A stretch of 64,000 nucleotides of DNA from a candidate division FCPU426 bacterium (GCA_027452205.1 DAIDGV010000019.1:27973-91972), one strand, 5' to 3'; positions 1 to 9,834 are shown, counted from the first letter of the stretch. Made by a program: numbers and translations. The notes: generated by a model not told the origin, from the letters alone.

Positions 1-1215
1 ACACCTTTTGACCGTTACGCCTCGGGGGTGGTGGTCAATTCAAATATCATCGAGAACGTTATTTCGAAGCACTTTTTGCGTTTGGCGCCGGATTACGTGA
101 GAATTATCCTGATCATCATTTTGCCGTTCCTTATGTGGTACTTGATCCCTCGTTTGACCCCAGTGCAGGGTACGGCGGTCTTTCTTTTGGTATTCGCGGG
201 TTATGTGCTGTTGTCTTGCTTGATCTTTACTTATCTTCACATGGTTGTGGCGATGACCCATCCCCTCGTGGCCATGACCCTTTGCTTCGGTGCTTTGACG
301 ACTTATAAGTTCAGGACTGAAGTCCGTCATGGCCGTCACATGAAGAACATGTTCCAGAGCATGGTGACCCCCAAGGTCGTCGACGCGATCCTGAAGATGC
401 CTTCGGGTATTGAGCTGGGCGGTGAGGAAAAAGAACTGACGGTCATGTTCTCGGATATCCGCAGCTTCACCACTTACTCGGAAAAACACACGCCGAAAGA
501 AGTTATCGGTGTCCTGAACGAATACCTGACCCATATGACCAATATGGTTTTCGTCACTGAGGGAACATTGGACAAGTACATTGGCGATGCCATCATGGCC
601 TTCTGGGGCGCGCCGGTGGAACAGGAAGACCATGCTTACCGGGCCTGCAGCGCCGCTTTGGGTATGACCGAGTTCCTTCATGACGTGCTTTGGCCTAAAT
701 GGAAAACCGAGGGAAAAGAAAAGCTCGAGATCGGTATCGGTTTGAACACCGGTGGTATGGTCGTGGGCTTCGTGGGTTCTCAGGCCATTAAGAACTACAC
801 TTTGATCGGGGATAACGTCAATCTGGGAAGTCGCTTGGAAGGGACCACCAAGGAATATAAGGTCGAGATCATCATCAGTGAAACTTGTTATGAGAAGGTC
901 AAGAACGACATGCTGTGCCGTGAGTTGGACCTGATCCAGGTCAAGGGCAAGACCAAACCCATCCGGATCTATGAACTGGTCGATCGCCGTTTCAAGGCAA
1001 AGCCCGAAGTGCATGAAAGGGTCGGCATCTTTGGTCAAGGCTTGGAACTTTACCGCGCTCAAAAGTGGGACGAAGCCGAGGCTTGTTTCAAGAAGTGCCT
1101 GGAAATGGACCCTCAGGACGGTCCCGCTTCCATCTTTGTGGAGCGCTGCCATAAGTTGAAAGATCACCCGCCCGCGCCCAATTGGGACGGCGTATATATC
1201 ATGAAAACCAAATGA
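1..1215 (+). CDS. Membrane adenylate cyclase (class III), 5' truncated by window edge
   Basis: The reading frame is open from base 1, so the N-terminus lies outside the window. The first visible residues (TPFDRYASGVVVNSN) resemble the end of a CHASE2 sensor domain. Three membrane segments follow (about residues 33-100 of the fragment), then a class III cyclase domain at about 140-330. Both metal aspartates are visible, in FSDIRSF and in KYIGDAIMAFWGAP, and the lysine before the second fits ATP rather than GTP as substrate. GDNVNLGSRLE supplies the late catalytic Asn and Arg. The last 60 residues form one TPR-like helix pair (WDEAEACFKKCLEMDP). The predicted role is cAMP synthesis at the inner membrane in response to an extracytoplasmic signal. 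A FecR protein follows 126 bases downstream, a pairing that often accompanies CHASE2 cyclases. Confidence 0.9.
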   Translation, partial: TPFDRYASGVVVNSNIIENVISKHFLRLAPDYVRIILIIILPFLMWYLIPRLTPVQGTAVFLLVFAGYVLLSCLIFTYLHMVVAMTHPLVAMTLCFGALTTYKFRTEVRHGRHMKNMFQSMVTPKVVDAILKMPSGIELGGEEKELTVMFSDIRSFTTYSEKHTPKEVIGVLNEYLTHMTNMVFVTEGTLDKYIGDAIMAFWGAPVEQEDHAYRACSAALGMTEFLHDVLWPKWKTEGKEKLEIGIGLNTGGMVVGFVGSQAIKNYTLIGDNVNLGSRLEGTTKEYKVEIIISETCYEKVKNDMLCRELDLIQVKGKTKPIRIYELVDRRFKAKPEVHERVGIFGQGLELYRAQKWDEAEACFKKCLEMDPQDGPASIFVERCHKLKDHPPAPNWDGVYIMKTK

Positions 1216-1341
1216 TCCGAGGGGTCAGGGTTAACATCCGACCCTTGTTGGTGTACTTTTAACAGCGAGTTTAAAGCTGGGTTGTATAAAATGCCGATGC
1301 TTTATCCACACTTAGATAACAAGCAAGTTTTGGAGAGGTCC

Positions 1342-2079
1342 ATGAATTCGATCAAAATGATGGTTTTGTTACTTTTAATGTCGCTCGTTGGCGGACTGGC
1401 TTGGGCGGCCGACTCCACCCCCAACCAAGGGATATTTACCTCGGTCAGCGGGAAAGTGAAAGTTAAGACCAAGAAAGGTCACAAAACCAAAACGGCTAAA
1501 AAAGAGATGACTGTGTTCGAAGGCGACCGCATCATCGCGGGTGATGATGGGAAGGCTACTTTGAGGCTGTTCGATGGGTCTTCTTTGGACATTTCGCCCA
1601 AGACCGAGTTCGTTCTTTCGAAGATCCGCAAGTCTGACGACAATGGTAAGACCCTGTCTTTCAAACTGGTCGTGGGCCAATTGTTGGCCGCGGTGGAAAA
1701 GTTGACCACCTCCAATTCCTCTTTCGAGATCGAGGCGGGTGGTGTGGTTTGTGGTGTCCGGGGAACGAAGTTCTCGATGCAGTGTGATGGCAAATCCAAG
1801 CCTGAGGTCCAACTGCATGTTTTTGAGGGGGTCGTTTATAGCATTGATGGTCACGGCAACAAGTATTTCTTCCATCCCGGTCCGCCGATCAAATTCTTCA
1901 ACGCGCTCACCACGAATCCGCCTTCCCAACAACAACCGCCGTCCCCTGGCGACAAAGACAGCAAGGGTTTGAACGATATGAGCAGACAGTTCCATAACAG
2001 TGTGGACCTAAACCAGAACAAACAGATCGGCGGGTCGCAAACCAATATCATCACTGTGAAGCCTTACGTCGGTAACTAA
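1342..2079 (+). CDS. FecR-domain periplasmic protein
   Basis: Secreted protein of 245 residues. The chosen ATG has a GGAGAGG ribosome site just upstream and begins a clear signal peptide ending LAWAA. The FecR domain covers about residues 35-165: GKVKVKTKKG, then FEGDRIIAGDDGKATLRL, then SSFEIEAGGVVCGVRGTKF. The tail is rich in Pro, Gln and Asn and looks disordered. FecR domains of this kind are known as surface or periplasmic sensory/scaffold modules. No sigma factor is nearby, so this is not a FecIR signalling pair. Position after the cyclase and before an outer-membrane-type protein suggests a shared envelope role, which is inference. Confidence 0.85.
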   Translation: MNSIKMMVLLLLMSLVGGLAWAADSTPNQGIFTSVSGKVKVKTKKGHKTKTAKKEMTVFEGDRIIAGDDGKATLRLFDGSSLDISPKTEFVLSKIRKSDDNGKTLSFKLVVGQLLAAVEKLTTSNSSFEIEAGGVVCGVRGTKFSMQCDGKSKPEVQLHVFEGVVYSIDGHGNKYFFHPGPPIKFFNALTTNPPSQQQPPSPGDKDSKGLNDMSRQFHNSVDLNQNKQIGGSQTNIITVKPYVGN

Positions 2080-2099
2080 TCTTGTTCCGAGGAATGAAA

Positions 2100-3236
2100 A
2101 TGAAATATCGGTTTTTGGCCATCCTTTTGGCCTCGCTGGGGTTGTCCGCTAGCGCCATGGCGAACGGTTCATTGAATATCGGCGCTTCCTATGATGGGTG
2201 GAGCACCAACTACGTAGCGCCTTCCATGGACAATGGTTATGAAGTGTTCACGCCTGTCGGTTTTTCTTTTGATCTGGATCCGCAGATCAGTGTTTACGCT
2301 CAAAGCGAGTTCGCTACCGCTAATTACGTAGGTCCCACTGGCGCGGTCGGCAGTGTCACTAATATGACATATAATCTGACCAATATTTCGGATACGGTGG
2401 CGGGCGGCAAAATCAGTTTCAAGACCTTCGGTTTGAAATCCGTGTTCGAAGCCGCGATCAATATCCCGACAGGGGATACTTCTTGGGAGACCAAGGCCCA
2501 AATATCTGAACCTCCGATCCAATTCGTCGACGACCGCTACAGTGGACGTGGATTGGGCCTGAGCGGGTTTTATGGCCTCTCGTTGCCCGATGGCCGAGGC
2601 GAATATACGGTGGGTGGCGGCTATCTTTATGCGGGCGCCTTCAACCCCAATTACGGCCTGTCCACCAACACCAAGCTGGGCGACGCGGTCTTCGGCGCTT
2701 TGAACCGGGTCACTCCCATGAGCAACGATGAGAACGAGATCATCCGTGTCTCGGTCTATCAATCGTTCCCAACTTATGAGAATGGTGTCAATGTTTATCA
2801 GTTAGGTACGAACTTTAATGCTTCCTACAACTGGAGTAATCCAAAGGCCCTGTCGTTCGAGATCGGGGGACAGGTCTATTTGCCTTCGTCGTATAACGGA
2901 ACGACCGAAGCCTATAACTCCAATGGTCCCCGGGTCTATGGTGTGGCGACCTATGCTTTCGATGACTTTACCTTATCGGGTCGGTTGAAATACATTTTCC
3001 AAAACGATTATCCAACGAATCAAAGCTTAGCCCAGGCTAATGATGGCGGTGGCGGGTTTCAGGCGGGCATCGAACCGGGCTATCGCTTCCGGATGGATGA
3101 GACTTCCTTCTTGAAGGTCTCTGCTTCATTCGATGAGATCTACGCTAATAACTACGCTTACACCACCAGTGGCGGCTTGACCGGATTGAATTTTCTTTTC
3201 TGGGCCATTCATACCGAATATCAATGGAAACTCTAG
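2100..3236 (+). CDS. Outer-membrane-type secreted protein of unknown function
   Basis: 378 residues starting at the second of two close in-frame ATGs (2094 and 2100). The GAGG at 2089-2092 is correctly spaced only for 2100. A signal peptide (MKYRFLAILLASLGLSASAMA) is clear. The mature protein has alternating hydrophobic/aromatic stretches rich in Gly, Tyr, Asn and Ser and ends in a strand finishing with an aromatic-containing segment (HTEYQWKL). This fits a beta-barrel porin-like or surface protein. I recognise no named family. It lies 20 bases after the FecR gene and is probably cotranscribed with it. Confidence 0.7.
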   Translation: MKYRFLAILLASLGLSASAMANGSLNIGASYDGWSTNYVAPSMDNGYEVFTPVGFSFDLDPQISVYAQSEFATANYVGPTGAVGSVTNMTYNLTNISDTVAGGKISFKTFGLKSVFEAAINIPTGDTSWETKAQISEPPIQFVDDRYSGRGLGLSGFYGLSLPDGRGEYTVGGGYLYAGAFNPNYGLSTNTKLGDAVFGALNRVTPMSNDENEIIRVSVYQSFPTYENGVNVYQLGTNFNASYNWSNPKALSFEIGGQVYLPSSYNGTTEAYNSNGPRVYGVATYAFDDFTLSGRLKYIFQNDYPTNQSLAQANDGGGGFQAGIEPGYRFRMDETSFLKVSASFDEIYANNYAYTTSGGLTGLNFLFWAIHTEYQWKL

Positions 3237-3316
3237 CCTTCTCACCCGCGCGGTCCTGCTACAGGTTATAATGGCTCGGTCGATGGGTTTTGAACCTCTG
3301 AGAGGAGGCTGAACGC

Positions 3317-3904
3317 ATGACCTGGACCGATTTTCTCAGTTTGTTCCTTCCGCTTTTCGTGGCCATGGATCCTTTGGGTATCCTGCCCGCCTTCGTCCAA
3401 ATGACCTCTGAACTGCCGGCCAAGCGCCGGGTCAAAGTGCTCAACGGGTCGATCCTTTTGGCGGCGGCGGTGGGCCTGTTGTTCATCCCATTAGGGCCCC
3501 GTATCCTGATCTCCTTGGGGCTTAAAGTGAGCGACTTCCAGATCGCTGGTGGTCTTTTGGTGCTGGTTATCGCTTTGCGGGACATCGTTTGGGAACAAAA
3601 AATGTTCGTCATGGACGAGAGCAGCGACGACAGCGTGGGTATCGTGCCGATCGGTATTCCCTTGCTGGTGGGCCCCGGTGTTTTCGCGACCTTACTTCTT
3701 TTACGGCACCGCTTCGTGTTCTGGGAGATCGGGGCCAGTCTGTTATTGAATCTTTTGATCGCCTGGGTTATCTTCCGCAACGCCAGCTCGTGCATGCAGT
3801 GGATGGGTGTTTCAGGATCCAAAGTGGTCTCGAAATTGGCGGCCCTGCTGCTTTCGGCTTACGCGGTGATGATGATCCGGGTAGCCCTGATGTCGCTCAA
3901 ATAA
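3317..3904 (+). CDS. MarC-family integral membrane protein
   Basis: 195 residues, nearly all in six hydrophobic helices. The N-terminal pattern FLPLFVAMDPLGILPAF and the internal repeat PIGIPLLVGPGVFATLLLL are characteristic of the MarC/YchE family of inner-membrane proteins. Despite the name, the family is not established as an antibiotic efflux system; its function is unknown. The start has a purine-rich ribosome site (GAGAGGAGG) about 10 bases upstream. The next gene, NAD kinase, begins within 20 bases, so the two may form a transcription unit. Confidence 0.85.
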   Translation: MTWTDFLSLFLPLFVAMDPLGILPAFVQMTSELPAKRRVKVLNGSILLAAAVGLLFIPLGPRILISLGLKVSDFQIAGGLLVLVIALRDIVWEQKMFVMDESSDDSVGIVPIGIPLLVGPGVFATLLLLRHRFVFWEIGASLLLNLLIAWVIFRNASSCMQWMGVSGSKVVSKLAALLLSAYAVMMIRVALMSLK

Positions 3905-3921
3905 CCGTGAAGGCTTCAACC

Positions 3922-4797
3922 ATGCGTTCCCTCCGGGTTTTAGTGGTCTATAAAGAAAGCACCTATAGCCGTTATGGCACCTCCCAACATATCGTCCGGG
4001 GTTTCAAGAAGAACAAATATTGGGAAGTCTTGAAACGCAGTCATGACCGCCATGTTCAGACCTTGGAGTCGGTTTGCGACACCCTACGGGATAAAGGTTT
4101 CCGGGTCACCCGTCTTCTGCGCAGCCGGGTCAAGAACATCCGCTCCATGGACAAAAGGTTCGATCTTGTCGTTTCGGTCGGGGGAGACGGCACCTTCTTG
4201 GAATGCTCCCACTATCTTTGGCGGACACCCATTTTGGGGGTCAATTCGGACCCACAGCAAAGCGTGGCCCGCTTGAGTGGCAGCCGAGAGACCGATTTTG
4301 AGAGGGTTCTGGACGCCCATTTGACCCGCCAGACAAAACCGTCCTTGGTCTGGCGTTTGGATTTCTGGATAAACGGCAAGAAAAACCCCATCCCGGTCCT
4401 GAACGATCTTTTGGTGTCCACCGCCAGTCCGGCTGGGACCTCACGCTACATCTTGAAAACCTCCGGAAGGGCAGAAGAACAAATGTCCAGCGGGGTTTGG
4501 GTCAGCAGCGCGGCGGGTTCCACCGCGGCGGTCCTTTCGGCGGGTGGGAAGGCCTTTCCGGCCACGGCGAAGCGATTCCAGTTCGTTTCCCGCGAGGTCT
4601 ATCACAAAAAATTCGGCCCTCGCCGGTTCCTTGGCGATTCTTTTGGCCCGGGCCAAACGTTAGAGATAGTTTCTTATATGCGGCAGGGCCGCATTTTTAT
4701 CGATGGGGCGAATTTGGTGACGACCTTTGGGGTGGGTGACCGGCTCAAGGTGCGTTTAGCGAACAAACCCCTGAAAGTGATCGGTTTGAAGGCCTAA
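3922..4797 (+). CDS. NAD(+) kinase family protein
   Basis: 291 residues. The signature GGDGT sits at residues 87-91 (LVVSVGGDGTFLECSHYLW), followed by ILGVNSDP and, later, VSSAAGSTAA, the block that binds the nucleotide in NAD kinases. The product should phosphorylate NAD to NADP in the cytoplasm. The frame is open well upstream through marC, but family length and the start of homology (RVLVVYK) favour ATG 3922; GTG 3907 is the alternative. The long linker after residue 10 (YSRYGTSQHIVRGFKKNKYW) differs from short bacterial forms. Confidence 0.85.
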   Translation: MRSLRVLVVYKESTYSRYGTSQHIVRGFKKNKYWEVLKRSHDRHVQTLESVCDTLRDKGFRVTRLLRSRVKNIRSMDKRFDLVVSVGGDGTFLECSHYLWRTPILGVNSDPQQSVARLSGSRETDFERVLDAHLTRQTKPSLVWRLDFWINGKKNPIPVLNDLLVSTASPAGTSRYILKTSGRAEEQMSSGVWVSSAAGSTAAVLSAGGKAFPATAKRFQFVSREVYHKKFGPRRFLGDSFGPGQTLEIVSYMRQGRIFIDGANLVTTFGVGDRLKVRLANKPLKVIGLKA

Positions 4798-4808
4798 TTA
4801 ACTCCCGG

Positions 4809-5588
4809 TTAGTCGCAGGCGGGGTTGATGGATCTTTTCTCGACCTTCAAGATCCGTTTGAAGTTCCGCATCAAGTAATCCACATCCTCCACATTGATAT
4901 CGAAGATCCGTTTGAAGTCCTGGATAGCCATGAATTGTTTTTGATAACCCCGGGAATAAGGTAAAAAGCTCCAGTGCCAGGGTTCGTTATGGACGGCGCC
5001 ATTTTTTCCTAAATAAACCTTACAAAAGCCGTACTTGGGCGCGTTCTCTTCCATCCAGGCGTAGAACTTCAGGACCCTTTCGGGAGTATCGGGTTCCACG
5101 TTGACCAGTTGTCCCCGCAAGGTCGATTCGGAAATGTCCAATTCGGTGCCCCAGTGGTGGCGGGAGAGCCCCGGTACGGAAACCAGGCTCATGATGGCCT
5201 CCACCCGTTTCTTTTGGTCAGTAGCGCCATGTTGCAAGTAATCGTCGTCGGAGCGGTTCCAAACAATGCGTTGATCCCGGTAAGAGCGGTAGCCGGAGAC
5301 CAGTATCAAGTTCCACCCATCGGCTTTGGCTTGTTGTTTGAATTTCCAAAAGGCATGGATGACGGCAGGGAGGGCCTCGTGGCCTGACTCAGGGTCTTCG
5401 ATCATCCCGGGCGGCCGCTGAATACCCAATAATTGGGCGTCGGTCAGGACTGGCGCAGGGGGAAGAGGCGTGTCCGTCGCGGTCGGTGTTGCCGTGGGTT
5501 CTAAGGCGACCGTTTTTAGGGAAGCTCTAGGAGCGGCACAGGCACCGATACTCAGCACAAGGATCAAAAGACCGATCTTAGTTCGCAA
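4809..5588 (-). CDS. D-Ala-D-Ala carboxypeptidase-like lipoprotein (VanY/M15B)
   Basis: 259 residues. The N-terminus is a lipoprotein signal with lipobox cysteine at residue 17 (LSIGAC). The catalytic domain has the M15B order: SGYRSYRDQ, then SRHHWGTELDI supplying zinc His and Asp, then NEPWHWSF with the catalytic Glu and third zinc His. It should trim peptidoglycan stem peptides from an outer-membrane or periplasmic anchor. A Thr/Pro-rich linker (about residues 30-45) follows the lipobox. It is convergent with the NAD kinase gene, and the phosphoglycerate mutase gene lies upstream in the same direction. Confidence 0.87.
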   Translation of the reverse strand: MRTKIGLLILVLSIGACAAPRASLKTVALEPTATPTATDTPLPPAPVLTDAQLLGIQRPPGMIEDPESGHEALPAVIHAFWKFKQQAKADGWNLILVSGYRSYRDQRIVWNRSDDDYLQHGATDQKKRVEAIMSLVSVPGLSRHHWGTELDISESTLRGQLVNVEPDTPERVLKFYAWMEENAPKYGFCKVYLGKNGAVHNEPWHWSFLPYSRGYQKQFMAIQDFKRIFDINVEDVDYLMRNFKRILKVEKRSINPACD

Positions 5589-5609
5589 GGATAAGTCCTT
5601 AAAACCTGT

Positions 5610-6233
5610 CTATACCAGGTTCTTGACGGACAAGATCTTGAGGTTGTTGTCCAGCTCATAGACCCGGGGAACGGCGGTCTCGAGGTTCAATTCCAAGACC
5701 TGTTCTTTGGTCAGGTTCTCCAAGTGCATTACGATGGACCGCAGGGAATTACCGTGGGCGGCCACCAGCACGTTCTTGCCTTGCTTGAGCAAGGGAACGA
5801 TCTGGGCGTCGAAATAGGGCAGGGTGCGGGCAGCGGTATCCTTGAGGGATTCCGAGAAGCCCTTTTCGTCAGGCGGGGGAGGAACGTCATAGCTCCGACG
5901 CCAGACCTTGACCTGGTCATCGCCATATTTGGCGGCAGTCTCGGCCTTGTTCAAGCCTTGCAAGGCGCCATAGTGGCGCTCGTTCAGGGCTTGGTCCTTC
6001 ACAGTGGTCAGGTCCGGCTGGCCGATCTCCTGGAGGATGACGGCAAGGGTCTTCTGGGCCCGTTGCAGGACCGAAGTGAAAGCGATATCGAACTTCATGC
6101 CTTTCAGGTGGGCCCCGGCGCGGTGGGCTTCCTGCTCACCTTGGGCGGTCAGGGGAACATCCACCCAACCGGTGAACTTGTTATCCAAGTTCCATTGGGA
6201 TTGACCGTGACGGACCAGGACTAATGTCGGCAT
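5610..6233 (-). CDS. gpmA: 2,3-bisphosphoglycerate-dependent phosphoglycerate mutase
   Basis: 207 residues, slightly shorter than the usual ~228-250. The phosphohistidine motif is at residues 8-10 ([10 protein letters not shown]), followed by [10 protein letters not shown], then [13 protein letters not shown], the gpmA block, and [15 protein letters not shown] with the second catalytic His. It interconverts 3- and 2-phosphoglycerate in glycolysis. It ends 21 bases before the VanY-like gene on the same strand. The shorter length comes mainly from the region before the second His. Confidence 0.95.
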   Translation of the reverse strand: MPTLVLVRHGQSQWNLDNKFTGWVDVPLTAQGEQEAHRAGAHLKGMKFDIAFTSVLQRAQKTLAVILQEIGQPDLTTVKDQALNERHYGALQGLNKAETAAKYGDDQVKVWRRSYDVPPPPDEKGFSESLKDTAARTLPYFDAQIVPLLKQGKNVLVAAHGNSLRSIVMHLENLTKEQVLELNLETAVPRVYELDNNLKILSVKNLV

Positions 6234-6388
6234 TGGAGACCTCTTTTGAATGGATATCGGCTAGCGCCTAAAAACAAGGGCAAATTCTAACCTTTGGGCC
6301 CTGTTTTGCAAAGGGGTATCCCAGGCGGCGGTTGCGCCCCTGGAGCAGCTGTTGCATACTGAAGTCATTCTGCTTCCTGGAAAGAACC

Positions 6389-7489
6389 TTGAACCATTCC
6401 GATACCGAATATATGAAAAGAGCCCTGCAACTAGCCCAACAACGCGGCGCTGAGGTCTCTCCCAATCCCAAAGTGGGCGCGGTTTTGGTCAAAAAGGGTA
6501 AGATTGTCGCCGAAGGCGCCCATGAGCGTTTTGGCGGCCCACACGCGGAAATCGTAGCCCTCCAAAAAGCGGGAAGCCGAGCCCAAGGGGCTACGCTCTA
6601 TGTCACGTTGGAGCCTTGCAGCCATTACGGAAAGACGCCTCCTTGCGCCGAGGCGGTGATCAAGGCGGGTATTACCCGGGTCGTGGCAGCGATGAAAGAT
6701 CCTAATCCTTTGGTGTCGGGCAATGGATTTGCCCGACTCAAGAAGGCTGGGATCAAGGTACAGGTTGGGCTCCTTGAAAAAGAATCCCGGCAGATGAACG
6801 ATGCTTTTATTTTTAGTCAAACCCAAGCCCGGCCCAAGGTGATCTTGAAGGCGGCGATGACCCTGGATGGTAAGATCGCAACGGTGAAGGGAAAGTCCAA
6901 GTGGATCACCGGTCCTGCGGCCCGTCAAAAGGCACACGAACTGCGTTCTTCGGTGGATGCCATTCTCGTGGGCAGCCGCACGGCTTTACTGGACAACCCT
7001 TCTTTAACGGTCCGGTCACCCGGTTACAAACGCAACGATGGATGGCCCTTACGGGTCTTACTGGACTCGAAGCTTCAGGTCAAACCTTCGGCCTTAATGT
7101 TCCAAGGATCTCCCAAGACCGTGGTTTTCACTTCACCCAACGCGCCGGTGGCTTTGGAAAAGGCCTTTTGGCATAAGGGCATTCAAGTTTTCCGGGTGCC
7201 TTTGAAAGAAAAAGTGTTATCGTTAAAGGCCGTTTTAAAGGTGCTTTCCGCACTCTCGGTGCGGAGTGTGTTGGTCGAGGGGGGCGCGGAAGTACATGGT
7301 TCCTTCTTAAAAGAAGGGCTGGCCGATGAATTGGCCTTGTTCATGGCCCCCAAGCTATTTGGAGGTCCCAGCCCGGGCTGGGTGGGCGGGCCTGGGGTGT
7401 TAAGCCCTGAAACAGCATGGAAAGCGAAAGCGGTAAAAGTTGAACAGGTCGGAGGAGACTATCTTCTGACCGCGAAATTGGGAGAGTAA
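6389..7489 (+). CDS. ribD: Bifunctional riboflavin deaminase/reductase RibD
   Basis: 366 residues if started at TTG 6389, which has GGAAAG upstream and gives the usual length; the first in-frame ATG (6413) would cut into the conserved start. N-terminal deaminase: SPNPKVGAVLV, HAEIVAL and PCSHYGKTPPCAEAV hold the zinc His and Cys ligands and catalytic Glu. The C-terminal reductase has KAAMTLDGKIAT and VEGGAEVHGSFL. It performs the second and third steps of riboflavin synthesis. It opens the riboflavin operon and abuts ribE directly. I saw no FMN riboswitch in the 155 bases upstream. Confidence 0.95.
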   Translation: MNHSDTEYMKRALQLAQQRGAEVSPNPKVGAVLVKKGKIVAEGAHERFGGPHAEIVALQKAGSRAQGATLYVTLEPCSHYGKTPPCAEAVIKAGITRVVAAMKDPNPLVSGNGFARLKKAGIKVQVGLLEKESRQMNDAFIFSQTQARPKVILKAAMTLDGKIATVKGKSKWITGPAARQKAHELRSSVDAILVGSRTALLDNPSLTVRSPGYKRNDGWPLRVLLDSKLQVKPSALMFQGSPKTVVFTSPNAPVALEKAFWHKGIQVFRVPLKEKVLSLKAVLKVLSALSVRSVLVEGGAEVHGSFLKEGLADELALFMAPKLFGGPSPGWVGGPGVLSPETAWKAKAVKVEQVGGDYLLTAKLGE

Positions 7490-8095
7490 ATGTTCACGGG
7501 TCTGATCCAAGAAGTTGGTACGGTTAAAAAAGCCCAGAAGGAAGGTTTTGACCTTCGTTTGGTCCTTGAATCCCCACAGTTAGCCCCCAAGGTCAAATTG
7601 GGGGATAGTGTGGCGGTCAACGGCTGCTGCCTAACGGTGGTCGATATCCAAAAAGATCTTTTATCCTTCCAAGCGGTCCCTGAAACCCTCAATCGCACGG
7701 CCATTGGCAGTTTAAAAGAAGGCTCCCAAGTCAATTTAGAGCTTCCTTTGACTTTGTCCGATCCTTTGGGCGGTCATTTTGTTCAAGGACATGTGGATGG
7801 GGTGGGGCATATTACCGCCATGACGCCGGAAGGATTGGGGTGCCGTATGGCGGTCCAATTGCCGAAAGACCTTATCCGTTATGTGGTCGAAAAGGGGAGT
7901 ATCGCGCTCAACGGTATCAGCCTGACCGTGGCCTCACTCAGCGGGGACGAGATCGAAGTGGCTTTGATCCCGCACACGCTTCAAAACACCGACTTGGGCA
8001 GCAAGAAGATCGGTGATCCCCTGCATGTGGAAGTGGACCTTTTGGCAAAATACGTCGAAAAGTTATCGGCGGGCTATATGGAGAAGAGGCCATGA
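7490..8095 (+). CDS. ribE: Riboflavin synthase alpha chain
   Basis: 201 residues with the canonical start MFTGLIQEVG and two tandem lumazine-binding repeats. The first holds VNGCCLTVV and the second LNGISLTVAS. GGHFVQGHVDGVG is the family signature between them. It converts two 6,7-dimethyl-8-ribityllumazine molecules into riboflavin plus a pyrimidinedione. It begins immediately after the ribD stop and its end overlaps the next gene by four bases (ATGA), so translation is probably coupled. Confidence 0.96.
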   Translation: MFTGLIQEVGTVKKAQKEGFDLRLVLESPQLAPKVKLGDSVAVNGCCLTVVDIQKDLLSFQAVPETLNRTAIGSLKEGSQVNLELPLTLSDPLGGHFVQGHVDGVGHITAMTPEGLGCRMAVQLPKDLIRYVVEKGSIALNGISLTVASLSGDEIEVALIPHTLQNTDLGSKKIGDPLHVEVDLLAKYVEKLSAGYMEKRP

Positions 8096-8538
8096 GGATC
8101 GAACCGGTCGGCAGCCCCAATGACGACGAAAAGAACCTGGAAAAAATGAGCGCGGTTTCCGCCTACTTTTCACCAGCGTTAAATGAACGCATCAAAAAAG
8201 TGACCGATCCGGCCTTGAGAAACGAGATCAGCGTCTTTATTGTGGACATCGAGGAAAAGGGAAGAAAACTTCTCAAGTCCAAGAACCGCAAGGAATTCGA
8301 CGACTATAAGACCGCGGTCAAGAAGTTCATGGACAAGATGGTTTCCACCTCCTTCAAGGTCGAGGAAAAACAGGGGCGGCAAAAGGACGGCAAGTTCGTC
8401 GTCTATTTGACGACCCAACGGGTGGACGAAGCCCTGGAGAACCTGGGCCAGTTGCTCTTGGCGGGTCAGCAGGATTCGATGCGGATCCTGACCGTTCTTG
8501 ACGAGATCCGCGGCATCTTGATGGACCTGTACCTCTAA
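8092..8538 (+). CDS. DUF327 (YaaR-like) protein inside the rib operon
   Basis: 148 residues, mostly helical and charged. The pattern [19 protein letters not shown], then VKKFMDKMV, then a terminal [10 protein letters not shown] matches the DUF327/YaaR family, whose function is not established. There is no catalytic motif. The ATGA overlap with ribE and the 11-base gap to ribBA place it firmly in the riboflavin operon. Its tie to flavin metabolism may be simple cotranscription, since yaaR-type genes usually sit elsewhere. Confidence 0.75.
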   Translation: MRIEPVGSPNDDEKNLEKMSAVSAYFSPALNERIKKVTDPALRNEISVFIVDIEEKGRKLLKSKNRKEFDDYKTAVKKFMDKMVSTSFKVEEKQGRQKDGKFVVYLTTQRVDEALENLGQLLLAGQQDSMRILTVLDEIRGILMDLYL

Positions 8539-8549
8539 AAGAAAGTCCC

Positions 8550-9770
8550 ATGAACCAATCCAATATCGAACAAGCTATCGAAGATATCCGTTCCGGTAAA
8601 ATGGTTGTCGTAGTCGATGACGAGAACCGCGAGAACGAAGGGGACCTGGTCATGGCCGCCGAAAAGGCCACGCCGGAGGCCGTTAATTTCATGGCCAAAG
8701 AAGGCCGGGGATTGATCTGCGTGCCCATGTTAGGCATGGACCTGGATCGCTTGGGCGTTTCCATGATGGTGACCGAGCAGCAAGACAACTTCCGCACCGC
8801 TTTCACCGTTTCGGTGGACGCCCGGAAAGGTGTGACAACGGGTATTTCGGCCCATGACCGGGCCCATACCATTCAGGTAATGCTTGATCCCAAGTCCCAA
8901 TCTTCAGACCTGGCCAAGCCGGGGCATATCTTTCCCTTACGTTATAAAGAAGGTGGTGTTCTTCGCCGGGCGGGGCATACGGAAGCGGCCGTGGACCTGG
9001 CCCAACTGGCGGGGCTGAAACCCGCGGGTATTATTTGCGAGATCATGCGTGATGACGGCACCATGGCCCGGATGGACGACTTAAAAGTATTTTCCCAAAA
9101 ACATAAACTTACCATGATCAATATCGCGGACCTGATCCATTACCGCCGGGAAAAGGAAAAGCTGGTCCGGCGGGTCCTGGAAGTGCCCCTTCCGACCGAA
9201 ACAGGTGATTGGAACGTAATGGTCTATAAGGCCAAGACCGAGGATGACGACAGCCTGGCTTTCGTGAAGGGCGACCTAAAAAAAGGCGGTCCGGTACTGG
9301 TTCGGGTCCACTCCGAGTGCCTGACGGGCGACGTGTTCGGCTCGTTGCGTTGCGATTGTGGGGATCAACTTCACGCTGCGATGAACCAGATCGATCGGGA
9401 AGGGTGCGGTGTTCTTCTTTATATGCGCCAAGAAGGGCGAGGCATCGGACTTTTCAACAAATTGCGCGCTTATCAATTACAAGATCAAGGAATGGACACG
9501 GTCGAGGCCAACGAGAAGCTTGGTTTTCCGGCGGATCTGCGGGACTATGGCATTGGCGCGCAGATCTTGGTGGATCTTGGCATCCAAGAGATCCGTTTGC
9601 TGACGAACAACCCGAAGAAGATCGTGGGTTTGGAAGGTTACGGCCTGAAAGTGGTTGAACGTGTACCTATCGAGATTCTCCCGAATTCGACCAATTCCCG
9701 CTATTTGGACACCAAACGATTGAAAATGGGACACTTTTTGAGCAAGAAAGTAGAGCAAAAAGAGTCCTGA
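8550..9770 (+). CDS. ribBA: Bifunctional DHBP synthase / GTP cyclohydrolase II
   Basis: 406 residues, standard for the fusion. The N-terminal half is 3,4-dihydroxy-2-butanone-4-phosphate synthase ([16 protein letters not shown], then the [12 protein letters not shown] block). The C-terminal half is GTP cyclohydrolase [21 protein letters not shown] carries the zinc cysteines and [17 protein letters not shown] the catalytic segment. Together they make both precursors of the lumazine ring. Both active sites look intact, unlike some RibBA proteins that have lost one activity. Confidence 0.96.
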   Translation: MNQSNIEQAIEDIRSGKMVVVVDDENRENEGDLVMAAEKATPEAVNFMAKEGRGLICVPMLGMDLDRLGVSMMVTEQQDNFRTAFTVSVDARKGVTTGISAHDRAHTIQVMLDPKSQSSDLAKPGHIFPLRYKEGGVLRRAGHTEAAVDLAQLAGLKPAGIICEIMRDDGTMARMDDLKVFSQKHKLTMINIADLIHYRREKEKLVRRVLEVPLPTETGDWNVMVYKAKTEDDDSLAFVKGDLKKGGPVLVRVHSECLTGDVFGSLRCDCGDQLHAAMNQIDREGCGVLLYMRQEGRGIGLFNKLRAYQLQDQGMDTVEANEKLGFPADLRDYGIGAQILVDLGIQEIRLLTNNPKKIVGLEGYGLKVVERVPIEILPNSTNSRYLDTKRLKMGHFLSKKVEQKES

Positions 9771-9834
9771 ACAGATTAAACTAACGCCCGGTTTTCGGCG
9801 CAGGACGCTGAAAAGGGTCGAATGAGGAAACAAA

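Noticed and set aside
40..1167. Long minus-strand frame opposite the cyclase
   Set aside because: It is an antisense shadow; the plus strand carries all catalytic motifs.
3589..3921. Upstream extension of the NAD kinase frame through marC
   Set aside because: It overlaps the conserved MarC frame and gives no NAD kinase homology before 3907-3922.
6234..6388. FMN riboswitch before ribD
   Set aside because: The conserved RFN core elements are not visible in these 155 bases.
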